Shown one piece after another: positions 26,083 to 36,079 of a DNA stretch of 64,000 bases. Positions within the stretch are counted from its first letter, which is position 1. Each line of letters starts with the position of its first letter. A program made the position numbers and the translations under genes. The notes below the pieces were generated by a model, which saw only the letters and a program-made list of their open reading frames with translations, made no database searches and was not told the DNA's origin. The stretch spans positions 1 through 64,000 of the forward strand of contig NZ_KB903251.1 in assembly GCF_000379685.1 (NCBI RefSeq). Reading direction: 5' to 3'. The stretch comes from Catelliglobosispora koreensis DSM 44566 (GTDB taxonomy: Bacteria > Actinomycetota > Actinomycetes > Mycobacteriales > Micromonosporaceae).

Positions 26083-26852
26083 CGACGGTGCTTCAGGTGG
26101 ACAACCTCGACGTCTACTTTGGTCACGGCCGTAGCCGTGCGCACGTGCTGCAACAGGTCAGCTTCGCGGTGAAGGCCGGAACGACCTTGGGACTCGTGGG
26201 CGAATCAGGGTCGGGCAAGTCAACGACGGCCAAGGCGATCGTCGGCGTCGTGCGGTCCGCGGCGGGGACGGTGCTTGTCAACGGGGCGAACATCGCCGGT
26301 GCCCGAGGCCGTGCGCTGAACGCCTTGCGCCGCCGGGTGCAGATGATCCCGCAGGACCCCTACGCGTCACTGAACCCACGGATGACCGTCGGGGAAACCC
26401 TCGCCGAGGCGATCGACCCGCGCCGGGCGAGCGTGCGGGCCCACGCGGGCAAGATCACCGAGCTGCTCGCGCTGGTCGCGATGGACGCCGACGCGTCACA
26501 GCGCTATCCGCATGAGTTCTCCGGCGGTCAGCGCCAGCGCGTGGCGATCGCCCGTGCGCTGGCCGTCCAGCCGGAAATCATCATCGCCGATGAGATCACG
26601 TCGGCCCTGGACTGCTCCGTTCAGGCCGAGGTGCTGGGCGTGCTGCGGGAATTGCGTACCAGGCTGAAGCTCAGCATGCTCTTCATCTCTCACGATCTGG
26701 CCGTCGTGCGGCACGTTTGTGATGAGATCGCCGTGCTCTATCAGGGCCGCATCGTCGAGTATGGAAAGCGCGACGACGTCTTTGACGCCCCGCGCCACGA
26801 CTACACCCGCCTTCTGCTCGACAGTGTGCCGGATGGAGGTCCGTTGAAGTGA
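26079..26852 (+). CDS. ABC ATP-binding protein, DppF type
   Basis: 257 residues from the ATG at 26079 (ATGA overlap). Walker A GESGSGKST, Q-loop MIPQDPYASLNP, signature FSGGQRQR, and an Asp-to-Ser change in the Walker B/D-loop region (IIIADEITSALDCSV, where DEPTSALD is usual, so Pro is replaced by Ile). It lacks the long C-terminal oligopeptide extension, ending soon after YTRLLLDSVPDGG. It pairs with the ATPase half of the fused protein. Confidence 0.92.
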   Translation: MTTVLQVDNLDVYFGHGRSRAHVLQQVSFAVKAGTTLGLVGESGSGKSTTAKAIVGVVRSAAGTVLVNGANIAGARGRALNALRRRVQMIPQDPYASLNPRMTVGETLAEAIDPRRASVRAHAGKITELLALVAMDADASQRYPHEFSGGQRQRVAIARALAVQPEIIIADEITSALDCSVQAEVLGVLRELRTRLKLSMLFISHDLAVVRHVCDEIAVLYQGRIVEYGKRDDVFDAPRHDYTRLLLDSVPDGGPLK

Positions 26853-28048
26853 GCCTGCTGATCACGAACGCCTCTCTGCTCGAACCGAGCACCGGGGAGA
26901 TCACCGAAGCCGCCTGGCTGGAGATCGCCGCTGGCCGGATCTCCGGCACGGGAACCGGCCGCCCGCCGGCCCAGCCCGGCGGTGTGCGCACGCTGGACGT
27001 GGGCGGGGCGACGGTCATGCCGGGCCTCATCGACGGGCACGTGCACGTTGTGCTCACTAGCATTGACGGTGCGGACGCGAAGACCTGGACCCCGGGATAC
27101 GCCACGCTCCGTGCGATGCGTGAGGCGGAGCGCATGCTTCGGCGCGGGTTCACCACCGTGCGTGATGTCGGCGGGGCCGATTACGGCATGGTGCGCGCGA
27201 TCGAGGAAGGCCTGGCGCTCGGTCCCCGGATCGTCATGGGTGGCAAGGCGCTTAGCCAAACCGGTGGTCACGGCGACTTCCGTGCCCTGAGCGACGACAG
27301 TCACGTGTGCTGCCAGTCCCGGCCCGGCTTCGCGCGGATCGCCGACGGGACAGACGCGGTCAGGGCAGCGGCCCGCGACGAGTTCCGCAAAGGGGCGCAG
27401 CACTTGAAGATGCTGGTGTCCGGCGGGGTCGCCTCACCGCATGACGACATCGCGGCGGTGCAGTACAGCGAAGACGAACTGCGGGCAGCCGTTGAGGAAG
27501 CGGCCAACCACGGCAAATACGTGACCGCGCACGCCTATCACCCGCGCGCGATCGTCCGGGCGCTAAACGCCGGCGTGCGGTGTATCGAGCACGGCAACCT
27601 CATCGACGACGAGGCGATCAGCCTTCTCGTCGAGAAGGACGCCTTCCTGGTGCCGACACTCATCACCTACGACCGTCTCGCGGAAGCAGGCGTCAACCCG
27701 GAAAAGCTCGCCCAGGTCAGTGAGGCGGGACTGTCGGCATTGGACAGAGCGCACCGCGCGGGGGTAAATCTCGTCTACGGCTCAGACCTGCTTGGCGACA
27801 TGCAGGAAGCTCAGCTCCAGGAATTCACGTTGCGCGCCCAGGTGCAACAGCCGATCGACATCATCCGCGCCGCCACTGTCAACGCGGCCCGGTTGCTTGG
27901 CTACGAAGGCGAGCTAGGCACGCTAGCTGTGGGCGCCCACGCCGATCTACTTGTCCTGGAAGGTAACCCGGCCCAAAACGTCAGTGTGCTGACCGACCCC
28001 GGAAGGCACATGCGCCACATCATCAAAGCAGGAGAGGTTTTGTCATGA
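26849..28048 (+). CDS. Metal-dependent amidohydrolase (imidazolonepropionase/prolidase-like)
   Basis: 399 residues, GTG start overlapping the previous stop. TIM-barrel amidohydrolase: LIDGHVHVV metal motif, a Lys in GAQHLKMLVSGG that would bridge two metals, HAYHPRAI and RCIEHGNLID His ligands, and VYGSDLLGD catalytic Asp. Related enzymes hydrolyse Xaa-Pro/Arg dipeptides, N-acyl amino acids or cyclic amides. With the transporter and amidase it suggests an amide-bearing substrate. Confidence 0.9.
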   Translation: MSLLITNASLLEPSTGEITEAAWLEIAAGRISGTGTGRPPAQPGGVRTLDVGGATVMPGLIDGHVHVVLTSIDGADAKTWTPGYATLRAMREAERMLRRGFTTVRDVGGADYGMVRAIEEGLALGPRIVMGGKALSQTGGHGDFRALSDDSHVCCQSRPGFARIADGTDAVRAAARDEFRKGAQHLKMLVSGGVASPHDDIAAVQYSEDELRAAVEEAANHGKYVTAHAYHPRAIVRALNAGVRCIEHGNLIDDEAISLLVEKDAFLVPTLITYDRLAEAGVNPEKLAQVSEAGLSALDRAHRAGVNLVYGSDLLGDMQEAQLQEFTLRAQVQQPIDIIRAATVNAARLLGYEGELGTLAVGAHADLLVLEGNPAQNVSVLTDPGRHMRHIIKAGEVLS

Positions 28049-28494
28049 GCTTTTCGACGCTGGAGGAGCTGCGCGCCGCGGTGGGAACCGAGGTGGGCAC
28101 CAGTGACTGGGTGCTGGTCGACCAGGATCGCATCAACCTGTTCGCCGATGCGACCGACGACCACCAGTGGATCCACCTCGACCCGGAGAAAGCCGCGGCC
28201 GGGCCGTTTGGCACCACCATCGCGCACGGATTCCTCACGCTGTCACTGCTGCCGTTCCTGTCAGCCGGGGTCACGAAGGTCGACGGGGTGAAGATGGGCG
28301 TGAACTACGGGCTGAACAAAGTCCGGTTCCCCGCACCGCTTCCAGCCGGATCGAAGGTGCGGGCGCACTTCAAGCTGCTGTCCGTTGAGGACATCGAAGG
28401 CGGCGTGCAAATGGTGACCCAGGCGACGATCGAACGCGAAGGCGGCGAGAAGCCCGTGTGCGTCGCCGAGACCGTCTCAAGGATGTACCTATGA
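28045..28494 (+). CDS. MaoC-type enoyl-CoA hydratase
   Basis: 149 residues; hot-dog fold with the R-hydratase motif ADATDDHQWIHLDPEKA followed by GPFGTTIAHGFLTLSLLP. It would hydrate a 2-enoyl-CoA to a 3-hydroxyacyl-CoA, the step after the acyl-CoA dehydrogenases in this operon. ATGA overlaps at both ends show translational coupling. Confidence 0.92.
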   Translation: MSFSTLEELRAAVGTEVGTSDWVLVDQDRINLFADATDDHQWIHLDPEKAAAGPFGTTIAHGFLTLSLLPFLSAGVTKVDGVKMGVNYGLNKVRFPAPLPAGSKVRAHFKLLSVEDIEGGVQMVTQATIEREGGEKPVCVAETVSRMYL

Positions 28495-29447
28495 GGGCCT
28501 GGCAGGTTTTCGAGCCCGGTGAGCCGGGCGATGTGCTCAAGCTAAACGACGTCGAGGTGCCACAGCCCGGCCCCGGTCAGGTGCTCGTGCGTGTCAAAGC
28601 GGCCGCGCTCAACTTCCCGGATGTGCTGTTGTGCCGTGGGCAGTACCAGATCCGCCCGCCGATGCCGTTCACGCCGGGCGTGGAACTGTGCGGCGTGGTG
28701 GAGGGGACCGGACAGCGTGTCATCGGGACGCCGGTGCTGCCATACGGTGCCCTGGCCGACTACGCGGTGATGGAGGAAGCGGAGCTGTTCGCCGCACCCG
28801 AGTCGCTTGATGATGCGGCTGCCAGTGGACTGCTCATCGCGTACCAGACGGGATGGTTTGGTCTTCATCGGCGCGCGAACCTGAAGGCCGGCGAGACGCT
28901 GTTGGTCCACGCGGCTGCCGGTGGGGTCGGCGCGGCCGCCGTGCAACTCGGGAAAGCCGCTGGGGCAACGGTTATCGCCGTCGTGGGCGGACCGTCCAAA
29001 GCGGAGGTCGCCAGGCAACTGGGCGCCGATGTGGTCATCGACCGGCGCGAGCAGGACTTCATCAAGGTCGTCAAGGAGGTCACGGGCGGCCGTGGCGCGG
29101 ATGTCATCTACGACCCGGTCGGTGGCGCGGCCTATGCGGGATCGGCCAAGTGCGTGGCATTCGAAGGGCGCATCCTGATCGTCGGGTTCGCTAGTGGCGA
29201 TGTTCCCGCGCCGGCGCTGAATCACGCTCTCGTCAAGAACTACTCCATCGTTGGCCTGCACTGGGGGCTTTACCGTCAGCACAACCCGGCGTCCATTCGC
29301 GACTGCCACGAGGTGCTGACAGGCCTTGCAGCGCAAGGACTGATCAGTCCACTGGTCAGCGAAAAGCTTCCGCTGGAGGAGGCGCCGAGCGGTTTGACGA
29401 AGCTGGGCGCGGGTGAAACGACCGGCCGCATCGTGGTGACCCCATGA
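28491..29447 (+). CDS. MDR-family NADPH:quinone oxidoreductase
   Basis: 318 residues from ATG 28491. Medium-chain dehydrogenase fold without structural zinc Cys: PGPGQVLVRVKAAALNFPDVLLCRGQ, FTPGVELCGVV, then the NADPH motif HAAAGGVGAAAVQLGKAAG near residue 140. Such enzymes reduce quinones or enoyl thioesters. In this operon it may act on an unsaturated intermediate. The exact substrate is unknown. Confidence 0.9.
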   Translation: MRAWQVFEPGEPGDVLKLNDVEVPQPGPGQVLVRVKAAALNFPDVLLCRGQYQIRPPMPFTPGVELCGVVEGTGQRVIGTPVLPYGALADYAVMEEAELFAAPESLDDAAASGLLIAYQTGWFGLHRRANLKAGETLLVHAAAGGVGAAAVQLGKAAGATVIAVVGGPSKAEVARQLGADVVIDRREQDFIKVVKEVTGGRGADVIYDPVGGAAYAGSAKCVAFEGRILIVGFASGDVPAPALNHALVKNYSIVGLHWGLYRQHNPASIRDCHEVLTGLAAQGLISPLVSEKLPLEEAPSGLTKLGAGETTGRIVVTP

Positions 29448-30436
29448 TCGAGGTGCCGAAAGGCCTTGACCTAAAAGCGGCGAGCGCACTGCTCGGGCAG
29501 GAGTTGCTGGGCGGTCAGCTGATCGTGGGCGGCAAGTCAAACCTGACGTATCGCGTTTGGTCGGCCGAAGGCGAATACATCGTGCGGCGCCCGCCCCTGG
29601 GACACGTGCTCAGCACCGCGCACGACATGGCCCGCGAGTTCCGCGTCATCAGTGCGCTGGCCTCGACCAAAGTGCCGGTGCCGCAAGCGATCGCCCTGAG
29701 TGACGATCCGTCATTCTATCTCATGTCGTTTGTGGACGGACCGATTTACCGCCGCCCACAGGAGCTGGAGCCACTCGGGGGCGACCGAATCCAGAAGCTG
29801 ATGACAGCACTGGTCGGCGTGCTGGTGGAACTGCATGCCATCGACCCCGCTTCCATTGGACTGCAAGACTTTGGCAGGCCCGAGGGGTACTTGGAACGCC
29901 AGTTGCGCCGTTGGCAAAAGCAGCTGGACTCTTCCCGTTCCCGGGAGCTTGAGGGCATCGACGAGCTGCACGATCTTCTGGTCAAACAGCTTCCCGTGTC
30001 CGGCAACCCGGCCATCATCCATGGCGACTACCGCATCGATAACTGCATCGCGACCGCTGACGACGGCATCGCGGCGGTTCTCGACTGGGAGATGGCGACC
30101 CTGGGCGATCCGCTCACGGATGTTGGCCTGCTGCTCATGTACTGGCGGCTCAACATCGAAATGGGTGGCGTGGAAGCGTTTGGCAACGCGACACCGCTGC
30201 CAGGTGCGCCGACGGGGGCGGATCTCGCGGCGATGTATGCCAGCAAGCGGGGGATCGACCTCGCTTCCCTCGACTGGTATCTGGCGTTCGCCAACTACAA
30301 ACTCGCCGTGATCGCCGAAGGCATCCACTTCCGGTACCAGGCCGGGCAAACCGTGGGCGACGGCTTCGCCACGCTGGGCGCCATGGTGCCTTTGCTTGTC
30401 ACGCAAGGACATGCGGCACTGAGAGGAGAATTCTGA
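29444..30436 (+). CDS. APH-type phosphotransferase (ACAD10/11 kinase-like)
   Basis: 330 residues. N-terminal lobe with [11 protein letters not shown] and the YIVRRPP Lys/Arg region; catalytic HGDYRIDN and [15 protein letters not shown] metal loop. This family lies beside acyl-CoA dehydrogenases in bacteria and is fused to them in eukaryotic ACAD10/ACAD11, where 4-hydroxyacyl-CoAs are phosphorylated so that they can enter beta-oxidation. The next gene is indeed an acyl-CoA dehydrogenase, one base overlapping. A 4-hydroxyacid-like substrate is therefore a reasonable prediction. Confidence 0.92.
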   Translation: MIEVPKGLDLKAASALLGQELLGGQLIVGGKSNLTYRVWSAEGEYIVRRPPLGHVLSTAHDMAREFRVISALASTKVPVPQAIALSDDPSFYLMSFVDGPIYRRPQELEPLGGDRIQKLMTALVGVLVELHAIDPASIGLQDFGRPEGYLERQLRRWQKQLDSSRSRELEGIDELHDLLVKQLPVSGNPAIIHGDYRIDNCIATADDGIAAVLDWEMATLGDPLTDVGLLLMYWRLNIEMGGVEAFGNATPLPGAPTGADLAAMYASKRGIDLASLDWYLAFANYKLAVIAEGIHFRYQAGQTVGDGFATLGAMVPLLVTQGHAALRGEF

Positions 30437-31617
30437 TGAACTTTGAATTCGAAGACTTCCCGTTGCTCAATGAGCTCAACAACTTCATGGTGTCGCACGT
30501 CTACCCGGCCGAACCGGTGCTGCACCAGCAGCTGGCGACGATCGAGCGGTGGACGACGGCTCCTGTGATGGAGGAACTCAAAGCCGAGGCCCGCTCGCGC
30601 GGACTCTGGAATCTGTTCCGTGACTTGCCAAACCTGCAATACGCCCGCATCGCTGAGATATCCGGGCGCAGCCCCGAGCTAGCGCCGGAGGCGATGAACT
30701 GCAGCGCCCCCGACACCGGCAACATGGAGGTGCTGTCGCACTTCGGCACGCCGGAGCAAAAGGAGCAGTGGCTCAAACCGTTGCTGGCAGGCGAGATTCG
30801 GTCGGCGTTCTGCATGACCGAGCCCGACGTCGCGTCCTCTGACGCGGCCAACGTCCAGACAGCGATCCGCCGCGACGGCGACGACTTCGTCATCGACGGG
30901 CGCAAGTGGTTCTCGTCGGGCGCGATGAACCCCAACTGCAAGATCTTCATCGTCATGGGTAAGACGTCATTTGAAGGCGACCGGCACCGTCAGCAGAGCA
31001 TGATTCTCGTGCCACGCGACACGCCAGGAGTCACCGTCAAGCGGAGCATGCAGGTCTTCGGCTTCGCCGACGAGTCGCATGGTGGCCACGCGGAGGTCGT
31101 GTTCGAAGGCGTACGCGTCCCCGCCTCCAACATCATCGGTGAAGTGGGCGGCGGTTTCGCCATCGCGCAGGCACGCCTGGGCCCCGGCCGCATTCACCAC
31201 TGCATGCGCCTCATCGGCATGGCCGAGCGCGCGCTGGAGTTGATGTGCCAGCGCGCCCTGTCCCGCACCGCTTTTGGCAAGTCCATCGCCGATCAGGGTG
31301 TCGTCGGCGAGTGGATCGCCGAGGCTCGCGTGCGCATCGAGCAGGCGCGCTTGCTCGTGCTCAAAACGGCGTGGCTCATGGACACGGTGGGCAACAAGGG
31401 CGCGCACACCGAGATCCAGGCCATCAAGATCGCGGTGCCCACGATGGCGGAATGGGTACTGGACAAGGCGATCCAGGTGCACGGCGGTGGTGGCGTGAGC
31501 CAGGACTTCCCGCTGACCATGATGTGGGCGGCGGCCCGTTCGCTGCGCCTGGCCGACGGACCGGACGAAGTGCACAAGATGTCGCTGGCCCGCCAGGAAC
31601 TCAAGAAACACAAGTGA
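30436..31617 (+). CDS. Acyl-CoA dehydrogenase, ACAD11-like
   Basis: 393 residues. [22 protein letters not shown] and [20 protein letters not shown] are the FAD-side motifs, [20 protein letters not shown] marks the helical domain, and the Glu of [10 protein letters not shown] near the C-terminus is the usual base region in this subgroup. TGATG start/stop overlap with the kinase gene fits joint function as in ACAD10/11. Confidence 0.93.
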   Translation: MNFEFEDFPLLNELNNFMVSHVYPAEPVLHQQLATIERWTTAPVMEELKAEARSRGLWNLFRDLPNLQYARIAEISGRSPELAPEAMNCSAPDTGNMEVLSHFGTPEQKEQWLKPLLAGEIRSAFCMTEPDVASSDAANVQTAIRRDGDDFVIDGRKWFSSGAMNPNCKIFIVMGKTSFEGDRHRQQSMILVPRDTPGVTVKRSMQVFGFADESHGGHAEVVFEGVRVPASNIIGEVGGGFAIAQARLGPGRIHHCMRLIGMAERALELMCQRALSRTAFGKSIADQGVVGEWIAEARVRIEQARLLVLKTAWLMDTVGNKGAHTEIQAIKIAVPTMAEWVLDKAIQVHGGGGVSQDFPLTMMWAAARSLRLADGPDEVHKMSLARQELKKHK

Positions 31618-31621
31618 TGAC

Positions 31622-33076
31622 GTGAGCTTCAATCTGGCGGTCATCTTGGAGGAGGCCGCGAAACTGTATCCCGATAAGGCGGTCGCCATCGCGGGTGACC
31701 GCCGGATGACCTACGCCGAACTCGACGTTGCCTCAAGCCGTTTCGCCACAGCATTGTTAGCGCACTGTCAGCCCGGCGACCGGGTCGGTGTCATGTTGCC
31801 GAACAGGCTTGAGTTCCTGGAGTGTTACTTCGGGATTCTCAAGGCGGGTCTGGTGATGGTGCCCGTCAATCCACTGTTCAAAGCCGACGAGGTGCGGCAC
31901 ATCTTCACGGACAGCGCGGTGACGGCTGTCGTGCACAGCGAGGCTGTCAGCGGGGTGCTCGACGGAGACTACGTCCGGTTCAATGTGGACGCCGCGGACT
32001 ACCTCGGCTCGCCTGCGCCACTGGACGCGGCCGCCGCGACGAACGCCGACGACACCGCGCTCATCATCTACACGAGCGGCACCACCGGCAAACCCAAAGG
32101 CGCTGAGCTGACGCACTTTCAGCTCTACCTCAACTGCACGATCGCGGGCGAGACGTTTGGCACGCGTCCCGAGGACGTGTCGATCGCGGTGCTTCCGTTC
32201 TTTCACATCTATGGGCTATCCGGCATCCTGAACGTCGCGATCCGTTATGGGTCAACGGTTGTGTCGATGCCCCGCTTCGACCCGCCAGCCGTGCTCGACG
32301 CGATGCACGAGCACCGCATCACGGTCATGGTCGGCGTGCCCACGATGTATCACGCCCTGTTGCACACCGACATCGGCGACCGTGATCTGTCCGCCCTGCG
32401 CATCGGGGCCAGCGGCGGCGCATCACTGCCAGAGGCCGTGATGACCGCGTTTGAGGACAAGTTCGGTATCACGATCCTTGAAGGCTATGGGATGTCGGAG
32501 ACCGGCAGCTCGGCCACGATGAACTACAGCGTGCAGGACCGCCGGATCCTGTCGATCGGCAAACCGATCTGGGGTGTCACGGCGAAAATCGTGGGACCCA
32601 ACGGGGTCTCGCTAAAACCACGAGAGGTGGGCGAGATCTGGCTGAGGGGCCACAACATCATGAAGGGGTACTGGGGTAACCCGGCCGCGACCGCGGAAGC
32701 CATCCAAGACGGCTGGCTGCGCACCGGCGACCTGGCCTACAAAGACGAAGACGGCTACCTCTATCTCGTCGACCGCATCAAGGACCTCATCATCCGCGGC
32801 GGTTACAACGTTTACCCCCGCGAGGTCGAAGAGGTCCTCTATGGGCACCCCGCCATCGCTGAAGCGGCCGTGATCGGCCGGCCCGATGACCGGCTCGGCG
32901 AGGAGATCGTCGCCGTTGTCGCGCCGAAACCGGGTGCGGTGATCGATCCTGAGCACGTGATCGCGTTCTGCCGGGAGCGGCTGGCGTTATACAAGTGCCC
33001 ACGGGAGGTCCGGGTCATGCAAGCCCTGCCTAAGACGGCCGCGGGGAAACTGCTGAAGAGGGAGCTGCGCGGATGA
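31622..33076 (+). CDS. Acyl-CoA synthetase (AMP-forming, FadD type)
   Basis: 484 residues, GTG start 4 bases after the previous stop. ATP/AMP motif [60 protein letters not shown], and the catalytic Lys in [12 protein letters not shown]. It activates a carboxylic acid to its CoA thioester, providing substrate for the dehydrogenases in the operon. Confidence 0.94.
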   Translation: MSFNLAVILEEAAKLYPDKAVAIAGDRRMTYAELDVASSRFATALLAHCQPGDRVGVMLPNRLEFLECYFGILKAGLVMVPVNPLFKADEVRHIFTDSAVTAVVHSEAVSGVLDGDYVRFNVDAADYLGSPAPLDAAAATNADDTALIIYTSGTTGKPKGAELTHFQLYLNCTIAGETFGTRPEDVSIAVLPFFHIYGLSGILNVAIRYGSTVVSMPRFDPPAVLDAMHEHRITVMVGVPTMYHALLHTDIGDRDLSALRIGASGGASLPEAVMTAFEDKFGITILEGYGMSETGSSATMNYSVQDRRILSIGKPIWGVTAKIVGPNGVSLKPREVGEIWLRGHNIMKGYWGNPAATAEAIQDGWLRTGDLAYKDEDGYLYLVDRIKDLIIRGGYNVYPREVEEVLYGHPAIAEAAVIGRPDDRLGEEIVAVVAPKPGAVIDPEHVIAFCRERLALYKCPREVRVMQALPKTAAGKLLKRELRG

Positions 33077-33951
33077 GGATGGATATCGCTGGCCCGGTGC
33101 ACTACGTGGACCACGGTGGCCCGCAGGACGCTCCAAAAGTCGTTTACGTGCATGGCCTGGGCGGCTCGCACCACAACTGGAACGCCTTGGCGCCCTTGCT
33201 CACTGAGCACGTCCGCGCCCACGCCGTCGATCTCGCCGGATTCGGCCTGACGCCCGCGGCGGGCCGCAAGACGACCGTCGCGGCGAATGCTGTGCTCCTG
33301 GGCCGGTTCCTGGAGCGGCTCGGGGACGGACCGTTCCTGCTCATCGGCAACTCCATGGGCGGACTGATCTCCACCTATGTGGCGAACAGTCATCCTTCGC
33401 TCGTGCGCGGCCTCGTGCTCGTCGACCCGACACTTCCGCTCGCGGAACGGCTTCAGATCGATCCCGCGGTGCGCAACCGCTTCCTCATCAACGGCCTTCC
33501 GCTCATTGGCGAGTGGGCGTTACAGCGCCGCTATCTTCGCGTTCCGGCGAAGGTGCGCATCGCCGAGGTGCTGCAGCGGTGTTGCGCTGACCCGAGCCGC
33601 ATCCCCGCGTCCATGGTCGACGAGATGGTCGCGCTGGAGGAGGAGCTGACCCTGCAGCGCGGGCATGCCGCCGCCCAGCTCGCCGCCAGCCGTTCCATCG
33701 TTTATGGACTGGCCCGGCCGAGCACCTACTGGCGGCGGATGGCGGCCATCAAGCAGCCCGTGTTGCTGCTGCACGGCACACACGATCGTCTCGTGCCCAT
33801 CTCATCGGCACGGGCCGCCGCGAAACGGCTTCCCCACTGGACTTACACCGAGCTTGACGCGGGACACATCCCGCAGATGGAAACCCCTGAACTGGTCGCC
33901 GAAGAGATCGTGCGGTGGCTGAAAAACACGAAGGAGCTAAGCAATGCCTGA
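33073..33951 (+). CDS. Alpha/beta hydrolase
   Basis: 292 residues. Oxyanion region VHGLGGSHHNWN, nucleophile elbow GNSMGG, acid in THDRLVPIS, His in DAGHIPQMETPE. A serine hydrolase or C-C bond hydrolase (MhpC-like); the substrate may be an ester, thioester or ring-cleavage product of the pathway. It overlaps the thiolase gene by 8 bases. Confidence 0.91.
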   Translation: MRMDIAGPVHYVDHGGPQDAPKVVYVHGLGGSHHNWNALAPLLTEHVRAHAVDLAGFGLTPAAGRKTTVAANAVLLGRFLERLGDGPFLLIGNSMGGLISTYVANSHPSLVRGLVLVDPTLPLAERLQIDPAVRNRFLINGLPLIGEWALQRRYLRVPAKVRIAEVLQRCCADPSRIPASMVDEMVALEEELTLQRGHAAAQLAASRSIVYGLARPSTYWRRMAAIKQPVLLLHGTHDRLVPISSARAAAKRLPHWTYTELDAGHIPQMETPELVAEEIVRWLKNTKELSNA

Positions 33952-35149
33952 AGCCGTCATCGTCGCGACTGCCCGCTCACCCATCGGCAGGGCGGGCAAG
34001 GGCTCGCTGGTGTCCATGCGCCCGGACGACCTGGCCGCGCAAATGGTTCGTGCCGCGCTCGCCAAGGTCCCGCAACTGGACGCAGGCGAGATCGACGACC
34101 TCATGCTCGGCTGCGCTGAGCCCTATGGCGAGCAGGGACACAACCTCGCCCGGGTCGTCACGGTCATGCTGGGCTACGACCACCTGTCGGGCGTGACGGT
34201 CAACCGCTTCTGCTCCTCAAGTCTGCAAACGACACGGATGGCCTTGCACGCGATCAAAGCAGGCGAAGGTGAAGTGTTCATCTCGGCTGGCGTCGAAACC
34301 GTTTCGCGCTATCCGCGCGTGGAATGGGAGCCAAACCCGCTCTTCAGCGAGGCTCAGGCACGCACGCTGCACGCGGCACAAAACGGTGCGCCGGAGTGGG
34401 TCGACCCGCGCAAGGACGGGCTGCTGCCCGACATCTACATCACGATGGGCCAGACAGCGGAAAACTTGGCTCTGGCTAAGGGAATCAGCCGTCAGCAGAT
34501 GGACGAATTCGGTGTCCGCTCACAGAACCTCGCCGAAGCCTCTATCGCCAACGGTTTCTGGGATCGCGAGATCACGCCGGTGACGCTCAACGACGGCACC
34601 GTGGTGTCCAAAGACGACGGACCACGAGCGGGCACGACCTATGAAGGTGTTTCCGGGCTCAAGCCCGTCTTCCGCCCCGACGGCCGGGTGACCGCCGGAA
34701 ACTGCTGCCCGCTCAACGATGGTGCCGCCGCGGTGGTCATCATGTCGGACCGCAAGGCCAACGAGCTTGGTCTCACCCCGCTGGCACGCGTTGTCTCCAC
34801 GGGAGTCTCGGGCCTATCGCCGGAGATCATGGGCCTCGGGCCGGTTGTGGCCTCGAAGCAAGCGCTGGCGCGCGCCGGGCTTTCCGCGAGCGACATCGAC
34901 CTCGTGGAAATCAACGAGGCCTTCGCCGCACAGGTCATCCCGTCCTATCAGGATCTGGGCATCCCGATGGACAAGGTCAACGTCAACGGTGGCGCGATCG
35001 CCATCGGCCACCCGTTTGGCATGACCGGTGCCCGGATCACCACTACGCTCATCAACTCGCTCCAGTTCCACGACAAGCAGTTTGGCCTGGAGACCATGTG
35101 CGTGGGCGGTGGCCAGGGCATGGCCATGGTTATTGAGCGACTGTCCTAA
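33944..35149 (+). CDS. Acetyl-CoA C-acyltransferase (thiolase)
   Basis: 401 residues. The nucleophile Cys is in [12 protein letters not shown] near residue 90, [10 protein letters not shown], the His of [17 protein letters not shown] and the second Cys in [11 protein letters not shown] near the end. It splits 3-oxoacyl-CoA, the last step of a beta-oxidation turn, and is the last gene of the operon. Its stop overlaps the convergent DinB gene by 4 bases, and no hairpin is seen. Confidence 0.95.
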   Translation: MPEAVIVATARSPIGRAGKGSLVSMRPDDLAAQMVRAALAKVPQLDAGEIDDLMLGCAEPYGEQGHNLARVVTVMLGYDHLSGVTVNRFCSSSLQTTRMALHAIKAGEGEVFISAGVETVSRYPRVEWEPNPLFSEAQARTLHAAQNGAPEWVDPRKDGLLPDIYITMGQTAENLALAKGISRQQMDEFGVRSQNLAEASIANGFWDREITPVTLNDGTVVSKDDGPRAGTTYEGVSGLKPVFRPDGRVTAGNCCPLNDGAAAVVIMSDRKANELGLTPLARVVSTGVSGLSPEIMGLGPVVASKQALARAGLSASDIDLVEINEAFAAQVIPSYQDLGIPMDKVNVNGGAIAIGHPFGMTGARITTTLINSLQFHDKQFGLETMCVGGGQGMAMVIERLS

Positions 35150-35673
35150 CGGGGCGTCAGCACGTCGTTGAGGTGGTGCACCGGATCGTGCACGAAGTAG
35201 CGGGCGAACGTGTCCACCGTGAACTTCGCGCCGTCACTGCGAATGCCGGTCCGGTCCCACTGATCACCGTCAACCTTGGCGAACGCGGCCGCGATCGACT
35301 CGGCGGCGAGCCTTAGCTCGATGATGACCCGGTCCGGGTCTTGCTCGGCATAGCGCTGCTCGATCGCCGTCGCGTCCTGATCCCAGTTGGGATAGTGCGG
35401 TTCGTCCTCGCTCAGCATCAGGCCCAGCCGGTATTCGTAGAGCCGGAACACATCGCGGACGTGACACGCGTATTCCAGCGGCGACCAGACGTCGGGCCGC
35501 GGACGGCTGCGCACGTCTGGATGAGTGGAGAAGATCTCCTGCCAGCCGCTCGCGTTTTCCCGGATCAGCTTCGGCACCTCGGCACGCTCGATCGCGCGGG
35601 TGTCAAAGCCGCACTCCGGGCAGGGGCGCCGCAGGACCCAGGTCCAGTCTTTGTCATCAGGAACGATGCCCAT
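35146..35673 (-). CDS. DinB-family putative metal-dependent protein
   Basis: 175 residues. WSPLEYACHVRDVFRLYEYRL and the C-terminal YFVHDPVHHLNDVL give the three His expected of the DinB four-helix metal site. An N-terminal WVLRRPCPECGFDTRAI is a common extension in actinobacterial members. Relatives include thiol transferases using mycothiol. Start 10 bases after the SnoaL-like stop, so they are probably co-transcribed. Confidence 0.85.
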   Translation of the reverse strand: MGIVPDDKDWTWVLRRPCPECGFDTRAIERAEVPKLIRENASGWQEIFSTHPDVRSRPRPDVWSPLEYACHVRDVFRLYEYRLGLMLSEDEPHYPNWDQDATAIEQRYAEQDPDRVIIELRLAAESIAAAFAKVDGDQWDRTGIRSDGAKFTVDTFARYFVHDPVHHLNDVLTPR

Positions 35674-35682
35674 GGGTGCAGC

Positions 35683-36015
35683 CTAGGTCTCGTAGGAGAT
35701 GGTGAGGTTGAGAACCTCGCCATCGCGCCACTGCACCTGCATCGACCCGGAACCGCCGTTGTCCCAGTCGAACCGGGCGATCACCGTGTCGGGGCCGATC
35801 TCTTCCACCGACCAGATGCTCATGGTGTCGGTGGGCGGCTGCGCGGCATAAGCCGTGGCTATCTTGTGCCGGCCCTTGAAAGGCCCCACTGGTACGCCGT
35901 CAAAGGTCATCACGGCGTCTTCGGCGAAACTGGCCGCGAACGCCTCAAAATCACCCGCACGCACGGAATCGTTGAACAATTCCTGGTGCTCCATCACTGC
36001 CGTTTTCAGATCCAC
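35683..36015 (-). CDS. SnoaL-like (NTF2-fold) small protein
   Basis: 110 residues if the GTG at 36015 is used (VDLKTAVMEHQELFNDSV); the frame stays open further upstream, but that sequence looks noncoding. Pattern of the SnoaL/DUF4440 fold: FAASFAEDAVMTFDGVPVGPFKGRHKIA then paired beta strands (TVIARFDWDNGG, GSMQVQWRDGEVLNLTI). Members are small-molecule isomerases, hydrolases or accessory proteins. Function unknown. No clear ribosome site, so the start is uncertain. Confidence 0.75.
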   Translation of the reverse strand: MDLKTAVMEHQELFNDSVRAGDFEAFAASFAEDAVMTFDGVPVGPFKGRHKIATAYAAQPPTDTMSIWSVEEIGPDTVIARFDWDNGGSGSMQVQWRDGEVLNLTISYET

Positions 36016-36079
36016 GCCCGCATCGTAGGGGACACCTACGACGCGGGCGAGGCTGCTGTTGTTGGGTGCTAAACCGGGA

